From the NCBI RefSeq assembly GCF_046271865.1, contig NZ_CP176580.1:682001-746000 (forward strand): 64,000 nt of DNA, given 5' to 3'. A model generated the notes under the pieces. It saw only the letters and a program-made list of their open reading frames with translations. It made no database searches and was not told the DNA's origin. How positions within the stretch are numbered: the stretch's first letter is position 1; each line of letters begins with the position of its first letter. This stretch comes from Nitrincola salilacus. Lineage in GTDB: Bacteria > Pseudomonadota > Gammaproteobacteria > Pseudomonadales > Balneatricaceae. The translations under genes and the position numbers were made by a program. Shown in pieces: positions 1-7,827 of this stretch.

Positions 1-568
1 CAATCATGCAATCCAGATAGGATTCAGTCATGCTCAGTGCCAGCGGGCAGGGGACTTCGCAGTCGTCCATCGCTTGCTGCAACCAAAGACCATCCATCAT
101 CAGGCTCAGGCCACGGCTGACCTCCAGTGCACGTGATTGTGGCATCAGCTTTTTGAGATAGCACACAAGGTTACTCTGAAGCCGGCTGTAGATCAGGTTT
201 TGCAACTGTACGAATCCCGGGCTTTTCGGAGATTGGGCGTAGAGTGCCAGCCAGGCACGGGCGTTCTCAGGCTTGAAGATCTCTTCATCAAAATTACCGC
301 GCAGCACGGCTGACAGCTTTTCCCGCGGTGTACGTGCTTCCCGCATCAGACTTACGACACGATCACCGATCAGGCGATTGGCGTAGCGAACCACGGCATT
401 CAACAACTCGACCTTGTTCTTGAAGTGATAGTTGACGATACCGTGTGACATGCCGGCTTTTTCGCCGACTCGGGCCACTGTAGTGCCTGCCAGACCATGC
501 TCGAGCATGACGTAATAGGCGGCTTTTGTCAGATCCTTGCGACGAATCTGTCCAATGCTGGTTTTCAC
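1..568 (-). CDS. TetR-family transcriptional regulator, BetI-like (3' end beyond window)
   Basis: Reading from a GTG at 568 towards the window start gives about 189 residues of an open frame that leaves the left edge. The N-terminal third is a TetR helix-turn-helix (RRKDLTKAAYYVMLEHG, then VARVGEKAGMSHGIVNYHFKNK). The rest resembles the ligand domain of the BetI group (NFDEEIFKPENARAWLAL; later GLSLMMDGLWLQQAM). BetI proteins repress choline-to-glycine-betaine genes, but no bet genes are visible here and many paralogues of this fold control other operons. An in-frame stop lies five codons upstream of the GTG, so the start must be close to 568. Shine-Dalgarno complementarity is poor. Family assignment is firm; the specific regulon is unknown. 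Confidence 0.8.
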   Translation of the reverse strand, partial: MKTSIGQIRRKDLTKAAYYVMLEHGLAGTTVARVGEKAGMSHGIVNYHFKNKVELLNAVVRYANRLIGDRVVSLMREARTPREKLSAVLRGNFDEEIFKPENARAWLALYAQSPKSPGFVQLQNLIYSRLQSNLVCYLKKLMPQSRALEVSRGLSLMMDGLWLQQAMDDCEVPCPLALSMTESYLDCMI

Positions 569-636
569 GACTGAGGGGTTCCGCTATTGGGTTGAATTCT
601 GTACGGATTTTGACATCACATGGAGAGGAAAGGAAG

Positions 637-649
637 GCTGAAAATCAGC
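637..649 (-). terminator. Short stem-loop downstream of tRNA-Arg
   Basis: A 5-bp stem (GCTGA/TCAGC, loop of three) lies 16 nt past the 3' CCA of the tRNA. In the direction of tRNA transcription it is followed by a pyrimidine-rich run (CTTCCTTTCC). It may be a weak terminator. The stem is short and the tract is not pure T, so confidence is limited. Confidence 0.35.
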
Positions 650-664
650 TCAATAGTGATGAAA

Positions 665-740
665 TGGCCTCCCCACAGGGACTCGAACCCCGATCTGGCC
701 CTTAGGAGGGGCCCGTTCTATCCGGTTGAACTATAGGGAG
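665..740 (-). tRNA. tRNA-Arg, anticodon CCU
   Basis: The minus strand folds into a complete 76-nt cloverleaf. The acceptor stem is CTCCCTA/TGGGGAG with one G-T wobble, the discriminator is G and the CCA end is encoded. The T arm is CGGGG-TTCGAGT-CCCTG. The anticodon stem GGCCC/GGGCC encloses loop CTCCTAA, giving anticodon CCT (bases 704-706), which reads the rare arginine codon AGG. It lies 43 nt downstream of flgN on the same strand. Confidence 0.95.
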
Positions 741-783
741 ACGGCGGCGATTCTACCGGTAAATGATTGCTTTGGCCACTGTT

Positions 784-1269
784 TCAGGCCTTGCCGATAC
801 GACTCTGTGGTGAGTAGTTGCCTTTTTCACCACGATTGTCATACAGCACACCTTTGCCGCTCTGCCCTTGAAGCAGTGCGATAAGCTGATCCAGGTTGCG
901 TTTGCTGCGGTTCACTATCTGCTCATTACGCAGGTTGCTTTCGCGAACTTCATGTAGTGATTCAGTGAGTTTGTTCCACTCAGCGGTGAGCAGTTGAGCG
1001 GGTTTTTCTGGAAGCTGGCTGAGTAGTTTTTCGACACCCTCTTCTGAGGGGGTAAAGCCCAGCTGTATCAGGGTATCGTTACGATCTTTGATATTCAGCT
1101 CGATCTGCTGCAGCAGTGTCTGTTTCTGTCCAGTGGCTTCTGTCAGTTGATCAAGGCTGCGTGCCTCAATAGCTGCACGCTCTGCCTCCAGCTGCGACTT
1201 CAGTTGCTCAAAAAGCAAAATGCCCTGGCGAACCAAGGCAAAGAAATCTTGCGTCAACTTATCTGACAT
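784..1269 (-). CDS. flgN: FlgN, flagellar hook-filament junction chaperone
   Basis: This 161-residue protein is predicted to be almost entirely helical. It has the FlgN pattern of a long N-terminal coiled coil (LFEQLKSQLEAERAAIEARS) with the family's QKQTLLQQIE segment. FlgN is a cytosolic type III export chaperone that binds the hook-associated proteins FlgK and FlgL and delivers them to the flagellar export gate. The gene follows flgM by 9 nt on the same strand, the usual flgMN pair, and should be co-transcribed from the sigma-28 promoter at 1627-1653. No other flagellar genes are in the window. The assignment rests on family pattern plus the flgM neighbour. Confidence 0.88.
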   Translation of the reverse strand: MSDKLTQDFFALVRQGILLFEQLKSQLEAERAAIEARSLDQLTEATGQKQTLLQQIELNIKDRNDTLIQLGFTPSEEGVEKLLSQLPEKPAQLLTAEWNKLTESLHEVRESNLRNEQIVNRSKRNLDQLIALLQGQSGKGVLYDNRGEKGNYSPQSRIGKA

Positions 1270-1278
1270 ATAGACTCA

Positions 1279-1593
1279 TCAGTTGAAAAGTTTATCAAAC
1301 TGCAACATCTTGTTTGCTATGCGCCCGCTGTCGACCTGGTAGCTACCATCAGCAATAGCGGCTTTGATGCTGGCAATACGCTCTGCATCAACATCAGGTG
1401 CTGTATCCAGACGTTTCCCGGCTTCCTGAAGCGCCTGAGCAGCATCGCTGAGCTTCACGGTATCACTGGCAGGCTGATTCAGAGTGCTGTTTTCACTCTT
1501 CTCGGCTACCGGTGAGTTGCGCTGCTGCTCGGCACTCTTGCCGCGGGCTGCTGTCGTCTGATTTGAGGACAGGCCGTTGAGATCTATAGCCAT
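1279..1593 (-). CDS. flgM: FlgM, anti-sigma-28 factor
   Basis: This 104-residue protein begins MAIDLNGLSS and carries the FlgM C-terminal region (DTVKLSDAAQALQEA, then VDAERIASIKAAIADGSYQVDSGRIANKML). FlgM binds and holds FliA (sigma-28) until the hook-basal body is complete and FlgM is exported through it, which releases late flagellar gene expression. The N-terminal half is Ser/Thr/Asn rich and disordered-looking, as expected for an exported anti-sigma factor. GAGGGA lies upstream of the ATG. A sigma-28 promoter 34-60 nt upstream implies the usual negative feedback loop. flgN follows directly; flgA, often the upstream neighbour, is absent. Confidence 0.92.
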   Translation of the reverse strand: MAIDLNGLSSNQTTAARGKSAEQQRNSPVAEKSENSTLNQPASDTVKLSDAAQALQEAGKRLDTAPDVDAERIASIKAAIADGSYQVDSGRIANKMLQFDKLFN

Positions 1594-1626
1594 CCTGACA
1601 TCCCTCGTAAACTGTTCATGCTAATG

Positions 1627-1653
1627 TTATCGGTCAGGCTCCAGCTTTCTTTA
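1627..1653 (-). promoter_or_regulatory. Sigma-28 (FliA) promoter of flgMN
   Basis: The minus strand reads TAAAGAAA, 11 nt, then ACCGATAA. The family consensus is TAAAGTTT-N11-GCCGATAA, so the spacing is exact and 13 of 16 positions match. It sits 34 nt upstream of the flgM ATG, in the right orientation to drive flgMN. Confidence 0.85.
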
Positions 1654-1739
1654 GGATTATCTTAAAGAAAATTTTATCTGACGATCACGCAGAGCAGCTT
1701 GTTGCATCTTGATTCCGAGTGTAACGGAAATAAAAGCTA

Positions 1740-4229
1740 TCAGCCAGTGCCACTCGAGTCTTGAAGCAGTGCCAGATACTCCTCTGCGGGCATGGGCCGG
1801 TAGAGGTAGAACCCCTGCCCTGAGTGGCATCCCCAGGATCTGAGCAGCTCAAGCTGCTCGTTGGTTTCTATCCCTTCGGCGGTAGAGCGTGTGCCCAGAT
1901 CTTTACTCAGATAGATCAGGCAACGGCACAGTGTCTGGTGGGTTTCATTCTCTGTAAGGTTGGACACAAAGAGTCGATCAATCTTGATCTCCTCAGGTGC
2001 CAGACGATTGATATTCTGCATGGAGCTGTAACCAGCCCCAAAATCGTCAATGGACAGACTGAAGCCTGCGGAGCGAAGCACGTCGGCATTTTCTGCAGCC
2101 AGATTCTTGTCACTGATGGCAGTGGTTTCAGTAATTTCCAGCACAATGCGGCGAGGGGAAATATCATAGGTTCTGCATAACTCTATCAATCCGGAAGCAA
2201 AGTTCTGCTGCAGTAGATCACGGGCTGAAATGTTGATGGCAAGCGTCGTATCGTGCAATTCGTCTGCGTGGAGCCTTATCCAGTTCAGCACCATATTCAG
2301 TACCAGTTGGGTCAACTTGAAGATAAGTCCGACATTCTCAGCCAGCGGGATAAACTCGGCGGGTGAAACCATCCCAAGTGTCGGATGTTTCCAGCGCAGT
2401 AATACCTCTCCGCTTCTGATACGACCACTGGCCAGCTCTACCTTGGGTTGAATCAGAAAGTGAAAGCCATGGCTGCGGATTGCTTTACTCATCTCCGCTA
2501 CCAGCATCAGTTGCGTATGCTGATGCAATTGCTGATCTGCCTGATACCGGCTCCAGAGATGGTTTGAGCGCCAGTTTGCGCGGGCGGCCAGTTGAGCATG
2601 TTGATAGAGAGTAGTCATATCCAGTTCGTTCAGGCATCCAGACGCCACACCGATGGAATAGAGCTGCTGGAACTCAATCTGGTGCAGGCGGATAGATCGA
2701 TTCAGTACCGGCTCCAGGTGCTCAATGATCTCTTCAGGGCGGTTGGTCTGATGGCAGAGAAAAATCAGATTATCCTGATCCATATCGATAACGCAGGCCT
2801 GGCTGAGATTAGGTAAACGATGCCTGATGACACAGTGCTCGTTCTCAAGGGCCTGATTGACTCGCTTTGCCAGTGTGGCTGTGGCTTTGCCAGCGCTGCC
2901 GGGACCGACCGCTTCACTGAGCTCTGTGATGCCAGACAGATGGATCAGGACCAGGTGCACCGATAGATCAGGCAACTCTTGATGGTGGTGATTGCGCAGA
3001 TGATTCAGAAAGTAGTTTCGATTTGGCAGACCGGATTCTGGATTGGTCATCAATTGCTGATTTTTTGCTGTTTCCAGATGCCTTGCCCGCAGTGAAAGGC
3101 TGAACGAAAAGCCCAGAAGTTCGATCACCGTACTGATCAGCAATGCATGTTCGGTAAAACTGTTGAAAGGCAGCTGGTTTCGAAATGTCATACCTCCGAT
3201 GGCGGCACCGACGATAAAAAATGACCAGGCAAGCAGGTACAAGGCGGCAGGGCTAAAACCCCGGCGCAGGATGGCGATACCCCAGTAGATGCTGCAAACT
3301 GATACTACGCCCTGCAAAACCGAAAATGGGGTTGCGTAATAGTTTTCGGGAACGATCAGGCTGATGAGTACGGAGAAGGCAAATACCAGGTCAGCCAGAC
3401 GACGATAGCGCCACCAGCGCGGTAAACGGGTTCGTACCTGCAGAAACTGCAAGCTGAAATGAAAGATAGTCCAGGCCGAGAGGGTATATAGGGTCAGTAT
3501 GATCGAGCCCAGGAATTGGTTAAATGCCATGGGCCACAACCAGGGTCCGAATCCCTGAGTCACGCCCAGACTGAGAAACACGGTCAGATGAAACAGAATG
3601 TAGTAGCCATAGGCTGGGTAGCGAAAGAGCAGAAAAATCACCGTGTTATGAATCAACAGTATCAGCAGGGCACCGGCAGCGGCTGCCCATAGCTTGAAGC
3701 TGCGCTCAGTCAGCTGATTGAATTGCTGGGCGGTCATTAATCGCAGGGGAAGCAGTAAGGGACCCTCGCTGGCTTTTCGAATCAGTAGAAGGCTTTCGCT
3801 ACCCGGATGCAGGTCTATCGGAAACCATATGCTGGCGTAGCTCTCCTCCGGGTTCCATTGCTGAGTGTCTCCGCGTATCCAGTGACGTACCACCTGACCA
3901 TCCTGAATCAGGTACAGATCCAGCTCATCGATCATGATATTGCTCAGTCGTAGAATCAGCTCAGTTGTTGCTGGGGGGGAAGGAAACGTGATCTTGTGCC
4001 AGTAGGCTTCGGTGGAGAGGTCGCTGGCCTGTCTGAAGTGGCGAGAGTCGAAGCTCAGCTCCTGTAGTGCTTGTTCTGGTGAGAGGCGCTCAGTACCTTC
4101 GATGGCTGTCAGCAGTGGTTCGGTGATGTAGTCGGTAGAGCCGGTGAACCCCTCAGACAGCGCCATAGCTCCAGCATGGCCGGATAAAAGCAAGAGTAAC
4201 AGCATTCCAGTGCAGCAGAGCAGGCGCAA
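1740..4229 (-). CDS. 7TMR-DISM membrane sensor with degenerate GGDEF and EAL domain
   Basis: This 829-residue protein has a cleavable-looking signal peptide (MRLLCCTGMLLLLLLSGHAGA). A periplasmic 7TMR-DISMED2-like beta domain spans about residues 35-165. Seven transmembrane helices follow (about 175-380), then GGDEF (about 390-560) and EAL (about 585-825). The GGDEF half keeps the PNRNYFL start motif but has no recognisable GG(D/E)EF, so cyclase activity is unlikely. The EAL half reads EVL at 608-610 and keeps NIS, LEITET, DDFGAG, KIDR and EGIE, so cyclic-di-GMP phosphodiesterase activity is plausible. Such proteins usually sense a periplasmic ligand, perhaps a carbohydrate. It lies beside flgMN, which suggests a motility link, but it has no shared promoter with them. 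Confidence 0.85.
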   Translation of the reverse strand: MRLLCCTGMLLLLLLSGHAGAMALSEGFTGSTDYITEPLLTAIEGTERLSPEQALQELSFDSRHFRQASDLSTEAYWHKITFPSPPATTELILRLSNIMIDELDLYLIQDGQVVRHWIRGDTQQWNPEESYASIWFPIDLHPGSESLLLIRKASEGPLLLPLRLMTAQQFNQLTERSFKLWAAAAGALLILLIHNTVIFLLFRYPAYGYYILFHLTVFLSLGVTQGFGPWLWPMAFNQFLGSIILTLYTLSAWTIFHFSLQFLQVRTRLPRWWRYRRLADLVFAFSVLISLIVPENYYATPFSVLQGVVSVCSIYWGIAILRRGFSPAALYLLAWSFFIVGAAIGGMTFRNQLPFNSFTEHALLISTVIELLGFSFSLSLRARHLETAKNQQLMTNPESGLPNRNYFLNHLRNHHHQELPDLSVHLVLIHLSGITELSEAVGPGSAGKATATLAKRVNQALENEHCVIRHRLPNLSQACVIDMDQDNLIFLCHQTNRPEEIIEHLEPVLNRSIRLHQIEFQQLYSIGVASGCLNELDMTTLYQHAQLAARANWRSNHLWSRYQADQQLHQHTQLMLVAEMSKAIRSHGFHFLIQPKVELASGRIRSGEVLLRWKHPTLGMVSPAEFIPLAENVGLIFKLTQLVLNMVLNWIRLHADELHDTTLAINISARDLLQQNFASGLIELCRTYDISPRRIVLEITETTAISDKNLAAENADVLRSAGFSLSIDDFGAGYSSMQNINRLAPEEIKIDRLFVSNLTENETHQTLCRCLIYLSKDLGTRSTAEGIETNEQLELLRSWGCHSGQGFYLYRPMPAEEYLALLQDSSGTG

Positions 4230-4325
4230 TAGCTAACTTCCCATGCAGGCGTTTGCGACAGAGGTTCCTGCACCCAGTATAGTGCTTATTTCTAATGTTG
4301 CTGGTCAGGCGGGAAGCGATAGGAG

Positions 4326-4356
4326 CGGGCCTGTCGTCATCAGACGAGCAGGCCCG
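4326..4356. terminator. Stem-loop after the importer operon
   Basis: CGGGCCTG pairs with CAGGCCCG, and the inner TCGTC/GACGA pairing continues after one bulged G around an ATCA loop. It lies 14 nt beyond the aotM stop codon. No T-run follows on either strand, so it may act as a Rho-dependent or mRNA-protecting end. The remaining sequence up to 4230 shows nothing else I can name. Confidence 0.45.
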
Positions 4357-4370
4357 TAATTGTCGACAGC

Positions 4371-5234
4371 TCAGCGTAGTGCTGGCATGGGGGTGCGGCG
4401 ATAGAAGCGCGTGCTCAGTTTCATCTTGATCCGCTGCTCGCGCGCCAGGTGGCGATTGAGGTGGTCATTGATCTTGCCGAAGATCAGGATCAGGATCAGC
4501 GTGAACAGAATGAAGTAGGCCCCGGCAATCGGATAGGGGATGAAGGGGTTGAAGGTCTGATCTGCGAAATAGCGCGCATAGTACAGAGCATCTCCTTTCT
4601 GCTGCCAGGCCGGGAAGCCGGAGAAGAACACCAGCGTGGTGGCATGGAACAGAAATATCGCTTCATTGGTATAAGAGGGCCAGGCCAGTCTCATCATAGT
4701 TGGCCAGACGATCTTTCTGAAGCGGGAGAAACCACTCATTCCATAGGCATCCGCCGCTTCCAGATCACCCCTTGGTACTGAACGCAGAGCACCATAGAAA
4801 ATCTCGGCCGAGTAAGCAGATGTGTTCAGGAACAGTACGATCAAGGCCCCCGCGGCCGCACGGGTCAGCCAGCGAGTTTCCGCGGTGATCTGCACGAACA
4901 GCAGGTCTATCTCAATCCCTGCACGCGGGAGCAGCACAAAGGCTTCATAGGCGAGGAAGAATTGGATGAACAGCGGGGAGCCGCGAAACACAAAGATAAA
5001 GCCTGTAGCGGGTGAGCGTAGCAATCTGTTTTTGCTGTTCTTCGCCAGCGCCAGCGCTGTGGCCAGGAAAAAACCCAATGCCAGCGCCAGTGCGGCAAAG
5101 TAAACGTTCCAGACCATTCCGCTGCCGATCAGAACAATCTGGTCACATAGCGTGATATCACCGCGTGGCAGCAATCGCGGTCCATGACCCAGCGAACGCA
5201 GACCATATTCAGAAAGTGTTTGCAGGCAGCTCAT
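4371..5234 (-). CDS. aotM: Arginine/ornithine-type ABC transporter permease (HisM/AotM family)
   Basis: This 287-residue inner-membrane permease has about five hydrophobic helices and the coupling loop EAADAYGMSGFSRFRKIVWP, which contacts the ATPase. The fold is the HisM/ArtM branch of the polar amino acid uptake family. It is longer than the roughly 230-240 residues common in the family, with extra sequence at the N-terminus and around the first periplasmic loop. Its start overlaps the stop of the partner permease by 4 nt, so translation is coupled. It sits at the distal end of a run that starts with arginine catabolic genes, so arginine or ornithine is the likely substrate. Substrate is inferred from context only. 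Confidence 0.8.
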   Translation of the reverse strand: MSCLQTLSEYGLRSLGHGPRLLPRGDITLCDQIVLIGSGMVWNVYFAALALALGFFLATALALAKNSKNRLLRSPATGFIFVFRGSPLFIQFFLAYEAFVLLPRAGIEIDLLFVQITAETRWLTRAAAGALIVLFLNTSAYSAEIFYGALRSVPRGDLEAADAYGMSGFSRFRKIVWPTMMRLAWPSYTNEAIFLFHATTLVFFSGFPAWQQKGDALYYARYFADQTFNPFIPYPIAGAYFILFTLILILIFGKINDHLNRHLAREQRIKMKLSTRFYRRTPMPALR

Positions 5235-6121
5235 GCTTTAGCCTCCAGATGTTGTTGGCCAGCTTGAGTGGCTTGTCCACGCGAAAAACGGGTGCTCAGA
5301 CGACGGAACACTTTTTCACTGCCCCAGGTCATCAGCAGGTAGAACACCAGCAAAGCTATGAAGTACCACAAGCGCCAGTCACCATGCGGGTACTCGTAGC
5401 GGCCGGTTTTGCTGCCACCGAGCTCACGTGCCCAATAGACGACATCCTGTACGCCGAGCAGGAACAGCAGAGGTGTGGCCTTGATCAGGATCTGCCAGAG
5501 ATTGGACAGGCCGGGCAGTGCATAGCTCCACATCTGGGGAACTAGAATGCGCCAGAAAACCTGGCGGCGTGTCATGCCGTAGGCATGGCCGGTTTCGAGC
5601 TGGCTGGCCGGAACCGCCCGCATCGCTCCATCGATTGTGTTGGCGACAAAGGCACCGAACACAAAGGCGAAGGCGACTGTGGCCAGTGCGAAACCATAGG
5701 TTTGGTGTACCCATTGATCGGCGCTTCCCAACGGGAACTTGGCAGCCGCGCACACCACAAAATCATTGCCCTGGCGGATAGGCTCAGTGACATCAGGACA
5801 CTTGATCTTGTGGCGCACATATTCGATACCCTGCCCCAGGGCAATAGGCACGAACATGAAGAAAATAATATCGGGAATACCCCGAACCATGCTGGTGTAG
5901 ATGGAACCGATCCAGCGCAACACCACATGATGTGAGCGTTTCGCCATGGCGCCGAGGAAACCGAGCAGCAGAGCAGCGGGAGCTGTCAGCGCCAGCAACG
6001 CAAGCACAATGCCGAAGCTCCAATAAAACATCGAATGCTTGGCAGTGGTCAGGTAACACATGAACCACTGGGTCCCTTCCAGAAGTGAGGGATCAGAACA
6101 GAACTCAAACAAAACAGTCAC
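5231..6121 (-). CDS. aotQ: Arginine/ornithine-type ABC transporter permease (HisQ/AotQ family)
   Basis: This 296-residue membrane protein is the second permease of the importer. The helix starting WSFGIVLALLALTAPAALLL, the FRG-like VRGIPDIIFF segment and the EAA loop ETGHAYGMTRRQVFWRILVP identify it. An unusual hydrophilic insertion of about 60 residues after the third hydrophobic region (around IKCPDVTEPIRQGNDFVVCA) contains two cysteines that may form a periplasmic disulfide; this is inference. It overlaps the next permease by 4 nt. It is separated from the binding-protein gene by 58 nt containing a strong hairpin. Confidence 0.8.
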   Translation of the reverse strand: MTVLFEFCSDPSLLEGTQWFMCYLTTAKHSMFYWSFGIVLALLALTAPAALLLGFLGAMAKRSHHVVLRWIGSIYTSMVRGIPDIIFFMFVPIALGQGIEYVRHKIKCPDVTEPIRQGNDFVVCAAAKFPLGSADQWVHQTYGFALATVAFAFVFGAFVANTIDGAMRAVPASQLETGHAYGMTRRQVFWRILVPQMWSYALPGLSNLWQILIKATPLLFLLGVQDVVYWARELGGSKTGRYEYPHGDWRLWYFIALLVFYLLMTWGSEKVFRRLSTRFSRGQATQAGQQHLEAKA

Positions 6122-6133
6122 CCTATGCGAAGT

Positions 6134-6154
6134 GGGAGGCCTGGCAGGCCTCCC
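6134..6154 (-). repeat. Intercistronic hairpin between binding-protein and permease genes
   Basis: This is a perfect 9-bp GC-rich stem (GGGAGGCCT/AGGCCTCCC) with a 3-nt loop, 25 nt past the binding-protein stop codon. No T-run follows. In many ABC operons such a stem protects the upstream message and lets the binding protein be made in excess of the permeases; that role here is inferred. Confidence 0.6.
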
Positions 6155-6179
6155 GGGTAGTCAGAGCGTCAGGCTGTGA

Positions 6180-6893
6180 TTATTTAAACCACTTATCCAG
6201 CATTACCTGCAGTTCGCCGTTATCTTCCAGCTCTTTGATAGCTGCATCAAACGCTTCACGCAGATCGTCGTCACTCTTTCTCAGACCCATGCCAACGCCG
6301 TCAGCAATATCCAGAGGCTCACCGACAAATACCAACTCGCCGCCACTTTCATTGACGAAGTCGGTCAGGAAAGCGCTGTTGGCCAGTACTGCGTCGACTT
6401 CGCCATTACGCATGGCTGCGATGGTGTCTTCCGGTGTGGGGAACTCGACCAGTGTCGCTGTAGTATCAGCCAGGTAGCTGGACTGAATAGTGTTGGACTG
6501 TGCTGCAACCACGCCTGTCATGACGGACTCATCGGCACCCGCCAGGGCAACAAAAGAGCTTGGGTCACCTGGCTTGTAACGCTGAGTGAAGGAGATCATC
6601 TCCTTGCGGGCATCAGTGATGCTCATGCCAGCCATGATGGCATCGTAGTTGCCGGATACCAGGTTGGGGATGATGGTATCCCAGTCGTTGGTGACCCAGG
6701 TGCAGCTGAAGCCTGTCATTTCACAAAGACGGTCTCCCAGCTCACGCTCGAAACCATCGACTTCACCATTGTCATTGATGAAGTTGTACGGAGGGTAAGC
6801 ACCTTCTGTGCCGATACGAACGGTGCGATCCTGCGCCATAGCCGTGCCACTGGCACATACTGCCAGCGCTAATCCGATAATCAGTTTTTTCAT
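6180..6893 (-). CDS. aotJ: Periplasmic arginine/ornithine-type binding protein (AotJ/HisJ family)
   Basis: This 237-residue SBP_bac_3 protein has signal peptide MKKLIIGLALAVCASGTAMA cleaved before QDRTVRIG. Family landmarks are RIGTEGAYPPYNF, GFERELGDRLCEM, DWDTIIPNLVSGNYDAIMAGMSIT and GVGMGLRKSDDDLREAFDAAI. It captures the amino acid in the periplasm and hands it to the permease pair encoded just downstream. The ATG at 6893 was chosen over an upstream in-frame ATG at 6950 because it has AGGAG at proper spacing and begins the signal peptide; the longer form would overlap the ATPase gene. Substrate is assigned from the linked ast and gdhB genes. Confidence 0.85.
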   Translation of the reverse strand: MKKLIIGLALAVCASGTAMAQDRTVRIGTEGAYPPYNFINDNGEVDGFERELGDRLCEMTGFSCTWVTNDWDTIIPNLVSGNYDAIMAGMSITDARKEMISFTQRYKPGDPSSFVALAGADESVMTGVVAAQSNTIQSSYLADTTATLVEFPTPEDTIAAMRNGEVDAVLANSAFLTDFVNESGGELVFVGEPLDIADGVGMGLRKSDDDLREAFDAAIKELEDNGELQVMLDKWFK

Positions 6894-6930
6894 TGTTGTT
6901 CTCCTGGTTGATAACACGTGTTTCACAGTT

Positions 6931-7734
6931 TCAGTCCGCTGAAGAGGCACTCAGAAAACCCCTCAGTCGTTCACTTTTAGGGTTGCTTAACACTTCGGCA
7001 GGTGGCCCCTGCTCTTCGATTAATCCCTGGTGCAGAAATATCACATGGTCAGCAACATCGCGCGCCAGATTCATGTCATGGGTGACGATGATCATGGTGC
7101 GGCCCTCTGCTGCCAATGCTTTGATAACACGAATAACTTCCTGTTCCAGCTCCGGGTCCAACGCACTGGTGGGTTCGTCGAACAACATGGCGGTGGGCTC
7201 CATCGCCAGTGCGCGTGCAATGGCTGCACGTTGTTGTTGTCCACCTGAAAGCTGTGATGGGTAGGCGTGGCTCTTGTCACCGATACCGACCTTATCCAGC
7301 AGTGCTTGTCCGAGCTTCTCAGCCGCACCTCTTTCCTGTCCCAATACCGTGACCGGCGCTTCAATCACATTTTGCAGAATGCTCATGTGCGACCAGAGGT
7401 TGAATTGCTGGAAAACCATCGACAGTTTGGTACGAAAGCGAATGACCTGCTTCGGATCTCCTGGCTGACGATGACTGTCGTTGCCTTTCCAGAGTACATG
7501 CTCCCCTTCAAACTCGATATCACCTTGCTGCGGAATCTCAAGCAGGTTGGCACAGCGAAGCAGCGTACTTTTCCCGGAACCTGAGGAGCCGATCAAGCAG
7601 ATCACGTCCCCTTTGCGGGCGACAAGATCAACGCCTTTGATCACTTCCAGATTGCCGTAACGCTTATGGATACCGGTCATCGAGATAACAACGGGCTTGG
7701 TATCAGGATAGGCGGTTGCATCTTGTGTTTGCAT
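6931..7734 (-). CDS. aotP: Arginine/ornithine-type ABC transporter ATPase (HisP/AotP family)
   Basis: This 267-residue nucleotide-binding subunit has Walker A GSSGSGKST, Q-loop VFQQFNLWSHMS, signature LSGGQQQR, Walker B AMLFDEPTSALDP and H-loop VTHDMNLARDVADHV. It belongs to the HisP/GlnQ group of polar amino acid importers. It is the first of the four transporter genes in the direction of transcription and follows astB by 93 nt containing a perfect palindrome. ATPase, binding protein and both permeases together form a complete importer. Confidence 0.88.
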   Translation of the reverse strand: MQTQDATAYPDTKPVVISMTGIHKRYGNLEVIKGVDLVARKGDVICLIGSSGSGKSTLLRCANLLEIPQQGDIEFEGEHVLWKGNDSHRQPGDPKQVIRFRTKLSMVFQQFNLWSHMSILQNVIEAPVTVLGQERGAAEKLGQALLDKVGIGDKSHAYPSQLSGGQQQRAAIARALAMEPTAMLFDEPTSALDPELEQEVIRVIKALAAEGRTMIIVTHDMNLARDVADHVIFLHQGLIEEQGPPAEVLSNPKSERLRGFLSASSAD

Positions 7735-7791
7735 AACTGTCCTACTCTTGTCGCTGTAGTCCTGAATATTGACCCAGCGCAGTTCTTATTG

Positions 7792-7824
7792 TTTAGCTGG
7801 CAGAATCGGATTCTGCCAGCTAAA
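7792..7824. repeat. Perfect 15-bp inverted repeat between astB and aotP
   Basis: Left arm TTTAGCTGGCAGAAT and its exact complement ATTCTGCCAGCTAAA are separated by 3 nt. It lies 3 nt past the astB stop codon and 57 nt before aotP. No T-tract follows, so a simple terminator is doubtful. An mRNA-processing stem or a protein-binding palindrome fits as well. Confidence 0.6.
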
Positions 7825-7827
7825 GGT

